Source: Mycteria americana
Lineage: Eukaryota > Chordata > Aves > Ciconiiformes > Ciconiidae
Length of the DNA stretch: 64,000 nucleotides
Reading direction: 5' to 3'
Assembly: GCF_035582795.1 (NCBI RefSeq)
Contig: NC_134373.1
Location: 34,256,501 to 34,320,500 of the forward strand
Under the pieces are notes generated by a model. It saw nothing but the letters and a program-made list of their open reading frames with translations. It ran no database searches and was not told the origin of the DNA. Position 1 is the stretch's first letter, and every line of letters begins with the position of its first letter. Of this stretch, positions 24,429-35,300 are shown piece after piece. Position numbers and translations under genes: made by a program.

Positions 24429-24466
24429 ACTTGATATCCAACTCTAAGTTAAATTGGATATCAAGT
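24429..24466. repeat. Perfect 13-bp inverted repeat with a 12-nt loop
   Basis: ACTTGATATCCAA at 24429-24441 is matched exactly by TTGGATATCAAGT at 24454-24466. There are no mismatches and pairing stops on both sides. Confidence 0.9.
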
Positions 24467-25306
24467 ACTTGACTTGCTTTGCATATATTCTCTTCAATTC
24501 CATATACATATGATTCTTCTCATTATCTGCATTTACAAATTCAAAGGCAATTAGCCCTGAAATAGCTAGAAATGTAGAGAAAGAAATGTTTGAATTTTTA
24601 TTTCCCATAAAGTTCATATTTTCTTTTTCATTTAAGGGGGACTTTAATTTCTTTTGAAGAACAGAAGACAAATGTTAAAAAAAAAAAAGTCCCTCATGGG
24701 ACTGGAGGCTGAAAAGGATCATTATCATGAAACAGAATATTTACTTCCTAGGCTGGTGATTCAAATATTTTTTGAGAGGCTGAGTCTATACTGGCAGGTA
24801 GAAAGCAGCCCCTGATCTGTTGTCCATGTGTCAAGATTGCCAGTGCGGGGATGGCTGGGCTCTGGTATTTTGGTTCTTCTTTTTCTCTGGGCAGGTGAAG
24901 CTCAGGCTGTGTGCAGTGCTGAGTATTTCTAGAGGGTAGACTGGTTTGTCTGCTCGATACCAGCCTGCACTGTCACTACAAAGCACTGACAAACCTGCAC
25001 CGCACCATCTGTTGTGTCCAGCCTGTCTCTGCGGTGGGCTGGCACGCAGCTGGCTCTATACTCAGCAGTAGGAGCTCAAATTTTCATCCAAGCCAAGGTT
25101 TGGAGCTACCTGTACAGGAGCACTTGTGTTCAGACAGGCGCTGAGTGCATGTCAAGGAACATGTGAGCTCAAGAGAAGGCTCACACTCACATTTAAAACA
25201 TAATCCTGGTGTAGCCTATGTGAAATAATCCATTCCAGTTCCAAAGGAATAGGTGTCCTTACACTAAGAATTAGCAGACTGAGAAGGGTCGGCTCTTGCG
25301 AGCCGA

Positions 25307-25364
25307 GTCAGCGAGCAGCCATAGGATAGGAGCCAGTCACCGAGCAGCCATAGGATAGGAGCCA
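25307..25364. repeat. Two tandem copies of a 29-bp unit
   Basis: The units at 25307-25335 and 25336-25364 (GTCA..CGAGCAGCCATAGG...) differ only at the fifth base, so the duplication is recent. Confidence 0.92.
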
Positions 25365-26439
25365 ATTTCTTGGATTTTGTTCCTTTATGTCAGAATCACA
25401 CCATTTTGGTCAACAGGAAAGCTTTGAGTTGTGACTGCAGTGCCTGGTTAGGAGGGTAGCTCTGGGAACCTCTCTCCAGCTCTCTTCGCCATCGGTGTAT
25501 TCATTGAAGACCAGGCTGTACACCCCTACGCCCAAAACCGAGCAGTATTTCACATGGCTCGTCCCGGCTTACCAGTGCGAATAACAGGTTCACGCTCTGT
25601 GTTAACTTCATAATTGCCTTCAGTTTTATATTAGCAATTAGGTTTCCTTTCCACATATAACTTGGCTTCAGACACACCAACTTTTCAGGAAAATAACTCA
25701 TTTACAGCAATATTACTTAGTTGGTCCAGCTTACTGGTTGTGCCTTATTACTGGCTAGGTACAAGACTGGATTTTTTTCTTCATTCTGACAGGGATTCTT
25801 GGAGTCTCAATGAGCAATTAGTATAAAAAAGCTGTCCCGGGGAGACAAAATTAATACCAAAAAAACCCAAGCCCAAACCTGTAAATCTTCAACATGTCTG
25901 GAATTTTGCCTATTTTTTTATTCATTAAAGGACACATTATTAACTAACAATCTTCCCCAAAATACATATCAGCTATTAAAAAAAAAAAGAGTAATAGCTT
26001 TTTCTTAAAGGTTTCACAAGTTAATTTTAGTAATTGTCATTTAAAGTAAAAGTATAATGTCATATTCCAAGAGATCAAACAGCATTCTGTTTACAGGTGA
26101 TGCTTCAAGAGTTGTTGGGTTTTGTTTGTTGTTTGGGTTGTGGGGTTTTTTTTGTAGAACAACTTTTTCATAAAAAGGTACTATTTCCCAAAGCATAATT
26201 ATCACAGGACTTCCCATTTGGACTTCCAAAGGACTACTGGCAGCATCAGTTTCTTCTTCTTTTTATTAGAGCTGGTGGGAGCCAAAACTAGATTATTGGT
26301 TTCATGATATGTGTAAACTATGCAATACCTTCTGCAGTAGGAAAAATAAGTAAGTAACAGCAATGCATGAAGACATTATATGTAACATGGCCCGAACTAG
26401 TCTCTCACTAATGTGTATGCAACCTGCTTTATAGAACCA

Positions 26440-26860
26440 TATCTTAACCAGGCTAAGGGCTTAATTATTATTGATTAGCTCTGCCCACTGTTCCAATATC
26501 AGTCGTTATTGAAATAATCTCCGTACCCCTCATTAAACATGCATCTGTTTCCATGGGAATGCATTTTTAAATAAGAAGTGCTATTTGAATATTATTGGTT
26601 TCACTGGTTGTTCAGGCACTTGGTACTGTGGTCGCCCAATCTGTCATAGTTAATCAACTCTCATCTCTTAACACTGGCTGCAGTTATCAATGAGTTGAGG
26701 ATTAATATTCTGGGCGAAGCAGATGATAAATCATTTGTATATAATTAGTGTACAGCAAGGTTACAGCTGACATGAATTTTTATCTTAATTATGAGAGAAA
26801 TTTGTTCCATTAATTTAATTTAGTTTGCATGAGTGGCTAGACACCTAACAAAGTTAATCT
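26440..26860. promoter_or_regulatory. Candidate enhancer with three TAATTA sites
   Basis: TAATTA homeodomain cores occur at 26462, 26742 and 26786. Between them lies non-repetitive sequence such as CCATGGGAATGCAT and GGTACTGTGGTCGCCC that does not resemble a transposon. The gene desert position next to developmental genes in other vertebrates fits a distal enhancer, but this is inference, and TAATTA is expected often in AT-rich DNA. Confidence 0.2.
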
Positions 26861-27299
26861 TACACCTGTCATTACAACATTAAGGAGAGTCTCATTTTCA
26901 AGCTGTAGACACAGATACTGTAGCATATAAGGATAACGTTGCTCGTTCTGATGTGAAAATAGATGATCGTAGACAGAAGATATAGAGCCTACTCTTTTTA
27001 AAGTCTTCCCAAAGGATTTATGTGAGAATATTACAGAGATTCAAATCCAGTTGCCACTGTACTGAGTAGACTAATTTTCCTTCAGTCTTCCTTCTGTACT
27101 TCCTCATGAAAGAAGCATGCAGTGCTTACAGACAAAAGGAAAGACTTTTTTCCTTATTTTATAGATATGTATTTTAATTACTTTAACTATATACATATAG
27201 TTAACGTGACAGTGCCATACCACTTGTATGACATGATATCTGCATTAATGGCAACGGGTGAGGAAATATGCACTGCCTGCAATCCAGCCTTCATATTTA

Positions 27300-27560
27300 T
27301 GTGAAAAAGAATTATTCATAACTTCATCTACTACACAAATGGCAATTATGCAGGCATTTCTGAGGTTTCAGCACACTGAGTAAACCTAAATTCTGTGTTA
27401 ATTATCCAGGCAATTATCAAGTCTGATAAATCATACATGATTGATAGATAAGGTGGGGCTGTTTGGGTAACAGGATATGGTGTTAGTTATTTTGCTGATA
27501 ATTAACCAAGCACCTAAATGAAAGAAGACTATTTGTGGCATCCCTTATAAAAATGTTTAT
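27300..27560. promoter_or_regulatory. Candidate enhancer with TAATTA and PBX/HOX-like TGATTGAT
   Basis: TAATTA is present at 27399 and 27499, and TGATTGAT (a PBX/HOX-type composite) at 27438, with a GATA motif directly after. The sequence appears unique. Function is inference. Confidence 0.2.
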
Positions 27561-29470
27561 CTGTATAGATTTGTTGATTATAGTTATTTTATTCTGGTAG
27601 GATGACTTCAGAAAAAGAAAAGCCAATACCGAGTCTTTTTACAGCTAATGAGATGAGACTGAATACAGTGGAGACAGAAATATAACTGAAAACTGCATTC
27701 TGCACTAGCTCAAGTCCAAATACATATTTGTAATACAAGCCACAGTCTCCTTCACATTTACAGCATAAAAATAACCCTCGAACAGAAACATTAATTGAAC
27801 AGTAACTCAGATTAATGTTTTGTAATATTAGTTCACAATTATTACTCTCAGCTAGGGTCAAGAAGTATATAGTTGGATATTCACAAAGAAATGACTGATT
27901 TAAAAACAAAGAGCTCTAATGGAATTCAATAGTGCTTTTCAGTCATTCCAGTTGGCATCTCTATTACCTGAAATGATTCACAGTCCATTATGGGAGCTTC
28001 CATGCTAATAGAATGTCTATCTTCTGTAATACAGACACATCAGGGCACTAACTGAGAATCTGTCACAATGAATTTCATCTAGATTTCACTTCATCTCTTC
28101 ATGGACTGTAAAATTTGCTCTTGTACAATGCCTAAATTTACTGTGGGTAATTGAGAGAGATCTATAGATGCAGCAGCACACGGTAAAAAGTGGTTTTCCA
28201 AAGATCTATTGTAAATTGTGCAGATTTGGTTCGGTTCGGGAAAGATTATGACGTGCTGAACACCAGTCTCTGATAATTAAATGTTTTTGGTGAGCTCTGA
28301 AAATACGTTGAATGGATCATGGTGAATGGAAAAGTGAAAACAGCAGCCTGGTTAAAATGTCTCTCTTGCAATGAAAAAGCTTGGCAATGAAAGGCAATGA
28401 AAAAGCTTTTGAAATTTAAGAAACCCCAAAAAGAGGTAGGCAAATGAGTGAAAGTAGGCTCCATTACCCCTGGTAAGACTTATGGGTCATATCAAGTAGA
28501 CCTATGATATTTTTTATCTGTCTTGTATTTACATAGTGCAAAGTGGGATATTACCCACTTAATCTGACTTCCTCTAGTTCTGTAAATAATCCTCCTTAAA
28601 TAGTGCAGGCAACTCCATTTTATTTTTGCGACTGAGATTATTCATCCTAACTGAAAACGCTGCTGTTAAGTTCTATGCATGGACTGTTGATAAAAAATTA
28701 AAGTAACGTTTAATGCGTGGCTCTTTTTTTTTTTTTTCCCAGCTGAATACTTACTGCTCTGCTCATGAAATAGATATGTCGAGCATTTTCAACCATTTCT
28801 TTCTTTTCTTTTTTTTTTTTTTTTTCAATTTTACTTCTTCCCATTAAAAGCTAAACAAAATTATTGGTATCCTTACCGATCACAGACTTTAATATTTGTT
28901 AGCCAATTACAATTGTGATATATTCTATAGCTTTTTTCCTAAGCCACAAACAGAATAATAGCATCACGCTCCACTGCAAGTGAAGTGATCTCAGCCTTTA
29001 CATTAGGAGAAAATCAGAATGGTATGACTGCAGTTCATTACTGAAATAGGTAACTGATGAACTGAAAAGACAAAGGGCATTGTTAAATGAAATGTCATTA
29101 TTAGAGCTGCTCATGTTTAACAAATGTACTGTAAGTTAATTCAGTGGTGTTTTCTCCAAAGTTCTCTGTAGGATGTTCACCATTCATGCTTACGTTCTTT
29201 ACATGTTCAACGTATTTTTATTTTCTTCGTGGAAACAATGCTAACTAAACCTTAAATAAACACTGGTTAAACTGTTGTAAAAAATCTTACATCAACTTTT
29301 GTCCAAGGTTTACCTCCAGAGCTATTGCTCACCCAGTAATCTCTGAAAGACAAGCCTTTTCAAATGTTTTAAAATGTTTATTTCTATCATATTTGAATAA
29401 ATGCCTTGTTTGCCTTGAAGAAAAATGGAAGGTAAATTCTGAGTTTCATGGGAAAAAGATTTAGCCTTTA

Positions 29471-29572
29471 GGCTCCAATTCAGCAATCTATGACTATGCA
29501 ACAAAGCACTTTGGCACGTGTTTAATGTCAGGACCTGAAGCATCTGTTTTAATATGTTGCTGAATTGGGGCC
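29471..29572. mobile_element. 102-bp MITE relic with 16-bp terminal inverted repeats and TTA target duplication
   Basis: The left end GGCTCCAATTCAGCAA (29471-29486) and the right end TTGCTGAATTGGGGCC (29557-29572) are inverted complements with one mismatch. TTA flanks both sides (29468-29470 and 29573-29575), the target size typical of PIF/Harbinger elements. The interior includes AAAGCACTTTGGCACGTG, which I associate with a palindromic non-autonomous repeat common in reptile and bird genomes. No transposase is encoded. Confidence 0.7.
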
Positions 29573-32247
29573 TTAAAGAACAAGCAGAATCTCATATTTT
29601 AAGAGCTGTGTAAAAGTGGTGTTCTGATATTAAATAAAAAACATATCATACTTCCAGCATCTGTGGGAAACTGTTTGCATTGCCCCAGAGGTGATAAAAA
29701 TAATTTATGGACCTCCGTATTTTTCACAACAAGGAAATGACCTCAGCTTTGGCAATCTGAGGTAGTTAGTGAAGCTTTTCTGCTACGTTTATGGATTTAC
29801 TTGAGCTACATATTCTTTGACTTGTATTTTAGATTTATTGGCAGATACATAAGTCACAGTAAATAACCTAAAAAGCAATTGATGCTCTGTGCATTTTGTG
29901 CATGGACTGATTGACAGATTAAAAAGGGCTGCTTCTTCACAAGTGATTGAAACTTGCGCCCTTGCTTGTTATAAATATGTCTACTGGGGTGCCATGCACA
30001 TTTTTTAACCAAAAATTCTAATATAATTGGAAGATTAAAAGCATATTCAGACTATAGTACGTGTAAATATGAGCTTGAAAAGAAAACATGTAGTTATGCA
30101 TGCTACGATAAGGGCAATCAAACTCTTGAGAGCAGCCCTGAAGCCCTCTTCTCTGAGCAGTCCCACTGGCTTGATACCTCTCTTAGGGCCAGGGCTGCAG
30201 AGTCCAGCTCTGTGTTGCAGAGCATTAATGGTCTAAAAGAGGGGGACAAGAAAGGTTCCTCTCCTGCTATCACAGTATTGACATTCAGATCAGCACTGTT
30301 AATAGCTGAGGACTTCAGCCAGAGCTTGCTAACGTCTTGAACAGGTTTTGAAATGAAGATCTGGGCCTTGAGTGCCGTATGCAAGGCACTCTTCGAGTGC
30401 TTTGCATAATCGTACAGGACGGAGTAATTACCTTGGTATGTGATGGAGGGAGAGTCGTGCTGGATTTCCTCAGGTGGATCAAGCACTGAGCAGTAAATAA
30501 GGGAAATAGATATGGTATTTGATGGTCAAGCATCTGACTGGCAATCAGAAACCCCACAAGCGTGGTTTTTTCATCATACTGCTATGGAACTAAGATATTA
30601 ATGACATTAAGTAGACATCCCTAATATCTCTTCATCCCTTTTTAATTTGGGCAAGGAACATAAAAGTTGCAATCAAATATCTATACTGACATCTCCATCA
30701 TTCGCCTGCTGGAAATTGGAAAACAAACATTCCCCTTTCCCATCCTTCCACCAGAAGTGAGATTAATTTAAAGTGTGAGGCAGGGCTGTAAAAGTTTACT
30801 CTCAGTCTCTTTGTTCTTGTGGCTTTAAACTGAGATCTTATTAACCCTTTCACACAGCTTTTTTGAGGTTAAAAAAAATTGGCATTACAAAAGTTTTAAA
30901 GCAACCCATGGTGATACATCTTCATTCTCTCAGATGTAGCACAAGATACGTAATAAAGAATAAAAGTTTACTCACTTGAAACTGAGCTTCATCCTCATCT
31001 GTTCGGGTATGCATAGGTTTTAAATACGGATGTAAGAAAGGAACGATAACAGATTCTATCTGTTCTACTGTTTCTATCACCAAAAACATCACAAACAAAA
31101 TAAACATGACTTGGATTACAGACAGCTATGAATGAATTAATATTTTCTGCTACCTGAATGTGCCACGGGTGATCTGTGCACTGGAAATGAACCTTGCACT
31201 GTCTGAATATGCACGGAGCTCTATAAGCTCTCTGCAGCAACACCATCCAGCAGGCAAAACACATTTTCTCGATTTATTTCCACCCATTTGTTTAACTTCA
31301 CTGCCATCTGCTGTTAAGGAAGGGAACCTGTACCACAGGCCCGGAAAGATCTGTGATGTGCACAGGTATTGCCATAGCACTTCTAACTCTTCCACATTTT
31401 AATGTGCTGTAAAGGACAAGAGGGAGATATTTGTCCATAAGGCTTGTGTCCCACGGGACGCTATGCTATCGCTACCATTGCCAGGAGTCCTTCTAACAGA
31501 CTAGGAGATGCTGTGTTCTACTAAATTAAGTGTTAAAATGGCCACTGGTTAAATCAGAAGCGAGCCTGGCCCCTAGTACAGCCTGCGGCTTGATGCCCTC
31601 CTGTGCACGCTTATACCCTGCCCAAGGGAGCGTTTTATCGCATCAAGACTCCAGCGACACCAACCTAAGTAATGCCATCATTCTTTGTGCACATTTCCCC
31701 TTCAGCATCTTCCTCCCCCTTTTGCTCTAGAGAGAAAGCCTTCCTCATGTTTCCTTTCCCAGCACTATTGCCCTATCTTCCTTCAGACAGATCCAGGAAA
31801 ATTCCATCTTCTCCACCTAGCTTAAAAGAACCTAGAAGAACAGCTTGAAAAGTAATCAGTAATTATAGCATCTCTCATTCTGTGCAATGGAAGGACCAGC
31901 AGTTTATTAGGCAGAGAGGAACGGACCATATGGATCATCAGCTCTTGTCATTCAGTATGTCAGGTAGTTCCTTCCAGTCTAATTACTTGATGCTGGCATT
32001 TTCACTGTATTTAACAAATAGAAGTACACTCAGGATGGACAATGGGTTGCATCCAGCAAAAAAACAGGGCTACATGTAAAGACTATGAAATCAAGCAATA
32101 GAGTTTGATTATGGAAAAGATGTTAAAAGTGGACAGTATTCTGTCACTGCTGGGTGCAGTTAGAGATAGGAAGTCTGTAAAAGCAAGGCATTTTCTATTG
32201 CTTCCTATGTACGCTTACGCAGCTTTGACTCAATGACTTAATTCTTT

Positions 32248-32312
32248 GGCCTGATTCACTCTAAAGCAACAGAAAACTTTACTTTGACCTCAGTAGGCTT
32301 TGGCTGAGGCTG
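32248..32312. mobile_element. Probable fragment of a palindromic MITE
   Basis: GGCCTGATTCACTCTAAAGC at the left and GACCTCAGTAGGCTTTGGCTGAGGC at the right resemble decayed ends of the GGCCTGATTC...CTTTGGATCAGGCC-type palindromic repeat. Too degraded to define target duplications. Confidence 0.35.
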
Positions 32313-35300
32313 TCAGTAAAACTACTGTGCAAGCTAAAGTGGCATTTGAAGATTAGCGTAAATATTGTGTTTAGATAGCTAATCTGATAGCCGTGAAAAG
32401 TAAATTATGGTATTAGACAGTTATATACATTTATTACAAATAGTATATTTTCACTCTGCAGTGTCAGGGATAAGCTCTTGTGAGAAGCAGGTTACTACTC
32501 TAGTATTAACTCTTTCCCCATGGTAACACCTACAATCTCCTTGCTTTTCTGATTTTTTTTTAAATTACTAAAAGGCTTGATAATCTATATAGCTGTAGAA
32601 AAAGCAAGATACAGTCTATGTCCCCTTACACTTTAGCAATGAAATTGCAGTTCAGTCATGAGCTCAGAATTTCTGTTGCTATCAAAGCTAAGTTATGAAC
32701 TATATGGCAGAAAAAAAATGTAGCTCGATTTTCAGATACTCTGTTAAGTGCAGACTTGGCAGTTAGAAAAATCTTATTTTGCCTTATAAATGGAGTGAAT
32801 TTGATATGGAATTCAGTGAAAAAGCATCAGAATGGAACACCAACATGCCAGTTGCCAAGTAGAACAACATCGCTTGGGGCAACCAGATTTGTATGAAAAA
32901 GTATTATCCAGCATTGGGTTACCTGTTAGCACTGGAGTGTGTTCTGGTGGACGGAGTATATTAACAGTCGTACTCATGTGCAGGTCACCTGAAAAACCTC
33001 TGTATGAGACATGGAACAAAATACTCTTAAAATGAAAGAGTTAAGTAAAACACTTTAGAAAGAGGTTGGTCTAGAGCTGAACAAGGTCAAAGGCCAGAGA
33101 TGTGGGTTTTTTATTTGTGTTTTACTTCTCTGTAAAGTGTCTAAAATAACTGTTCTGACTCTAACCCTTTCACCATGCATTTCTTCTTTCCTTTGGTTTC
33201 TCCTATATGAACATTCACTCTTTCACACAAGCACCCAGCATATATGCAGGCAGACTTTCAGTATACCAGAATCTCTTCAGAACTGGCTTAACATTTGAAA
33301 TTCTGCCTCTGCTGGCCAGTTCATGGATAATCACTGGTACTTCTGACTTAGGGCATGGCATGAGAGTCACTGCTTGCCATCTAACTTTGGAACCCCCAGA
33401 TCACTTTGTCTTACTGAAAGCAGACTTGCTTCTTCTCTCTCTTACAGATCAGCACAGATCTGTTTTCTCTGAGCAACTGTGAAGCATGCTGCTTCACTTC
33501 ATACACACCTCCAGAAATAAAGGCAGGCGAATCCTGATGTGATGTTCTGATATAGCATATGCAGCTCATATCATCCTACTTTCTAAATCAAAAGAATTGC
33601 AGGATATTTTCTGCTATACAAAGGGAGAAGTATAGCAGAAGGATTGACTACAACGCAGCCAGCTAGAGAAGCAGAGACTGACAAAAAAGAAAATGCATTG
33701 TCAGATTTTCTTTAAATCTGCAGCAGAAAGGGAGCCGGCAGAGAGTCTAGCCAGAAGAGATGAAGACAGAGAAGTGTCTTTAAGCTCAGTAGAACAATAG
33801 TCAAGGTAAAAGGTTAATTATTCTCTCTGTGGAAGTTACAGTCCCCAAATGAAAGGGGGAAAGTGCATCTCCCCCCTAGAAGCAGTTACTGGATTCTGGT
33901 CATTTCTGCTGCACATGGCCTGTGCTGAACTGCCAATTCATAGCATTGCTCCGTGCTCACTGCTCAGCTTCCCACCAGCCCTAGGCTTCCCGAAGTGCAA
34001 GGAAGTAATTTCTGCTCAGTCCATCTGCAAGGAACGGGCGGTTTTATAGGGTGGCATTTTAGTTTACAAAAAGGCTGAATAAGAGAAGCAACGTGTCTCT
34101 GCAGTCACAGGTAATCACAGCCAGGGGTACGGTGCTAACGGAGTACCAGTAAGTTCTAAGAGCGGGGCCAAGAGACAGGAAGCTGGAAGAGGTTTTAGTC
34201 CCTACACAGAGGCAGATTTAGGAGAGAAGACGTAGTTGCACATCTGCTTCCTATACTAAGCAAAAGTAATACGGATCCCAAGAAAGAGGGCAGCAGCAAC
34301 GGGAAGCAGAGCTTGCTGGAGCTTTTGATGCTTGCTTTGTGAATGAGCTGTGATTTTAACAGCCGTTCTGAACAAACTAGACTGGACAGCCTACGGCATA
34401 GCCCAGGTATTTGTGTATCTATAGGAACATTTTTCCTAATTTTAAAAGTCATGGAAGTTACAAGGCATCCTTTTCCATCTTTGGTTTCTAGAAGGCATAG
34501 TCACTGATAAGAGGGCATGCTTTGGGGATATGCAGTATAACTCCAAACATATTACTTCCAGCCTTTCAAACTCACAAGAATATGAACTACTGGAGACAGT
34601 GGAGAAATTGCTAGGAGAATTCTACAACAAAAAGACCTCATTAGCCTTGAACTATAAAAAAATCCAACACAGTCACTGGAGTCAGCCAAACTGCTGCTTT
34701 TGAGTTGACTGATAAGAAAAATGCTAACAATCTCAGCGGTAAATCTTTGTCCTAAGTGGCCCTAAGTGTCCTAAGTGCATAAAGGATGTGAAGCTGTGTA
34801 ATAAGGCATCGCAGTTCACCCTATTTTTATTATGGGCCTTGCAATATTCGATGTTTGTTTAAAGCCCAGCTCCTGGAATCAAGAGATTAGGTGAAAGTCT
34901 CTGTTTTAATTAAGAAACAAACAAGAAAGGTTTTCTTCATTTTGTGGGTGCTGGAAAAAAAACCTCCAAGGGTTCAAAAGCCAAAAAAGCAGATAGAAAA
35001 ACCTTCATATTGATGTATGATTTAGATATATTAAATCACCTGATTTAAGTTGATTACATTATTTATGGAGACTGAATTTTTAATGTTCATCATTTAGTAA
35101 CACTGATGATGCCAAACCCAAGAGGAGGTTTCTTTTTTAAATGACCCATCCTTTAATTAGCAACAAAACAGCTCCAGAGAGATCCAAGCTCAAGTCAGTT
35201 GATTCCTTTGTGATAGCACTTGCAGAGGAAAAAAAAAAGCAGGTAGCACTGATAGCTGATGTTACCTGTATGACTGTAATTAAGCAGGATATGCAGTATA

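Larger units (their letters stand above)
19893..25306. other. Intergenic, moderately GC-rich in the first part, no gene seen
   Basis: The stretch contains two SINE relics (20960-21065 and 21190-21345), a TCGCAATAG short tandem near 23764-23792 and a perfect inverted repeat at 24429-24466. Open frames between 20550 and 22570 occur on both strands and show no domain. A noncoding RNA cannot be excluded. Confidence 0.5.
25365..29470. other. Intergenic, AT-rich, rich in homeodomain-type TAATTA motifs, no gene seen
   Basis: No coding exon is supportable. The block contains two candidate regulatory stretches (26440-26860 and 27300-27560) and T-rich runs at 28722-28738 and 28810-28826. Confidence 0.55.

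Noticed and set aside
30485..30560. tRNA-like phrase GGTCAAGCATCTGACTGGC
   Set aside because: No cloverleaf with proper acceptor, anticodon and T arms could be drawn.
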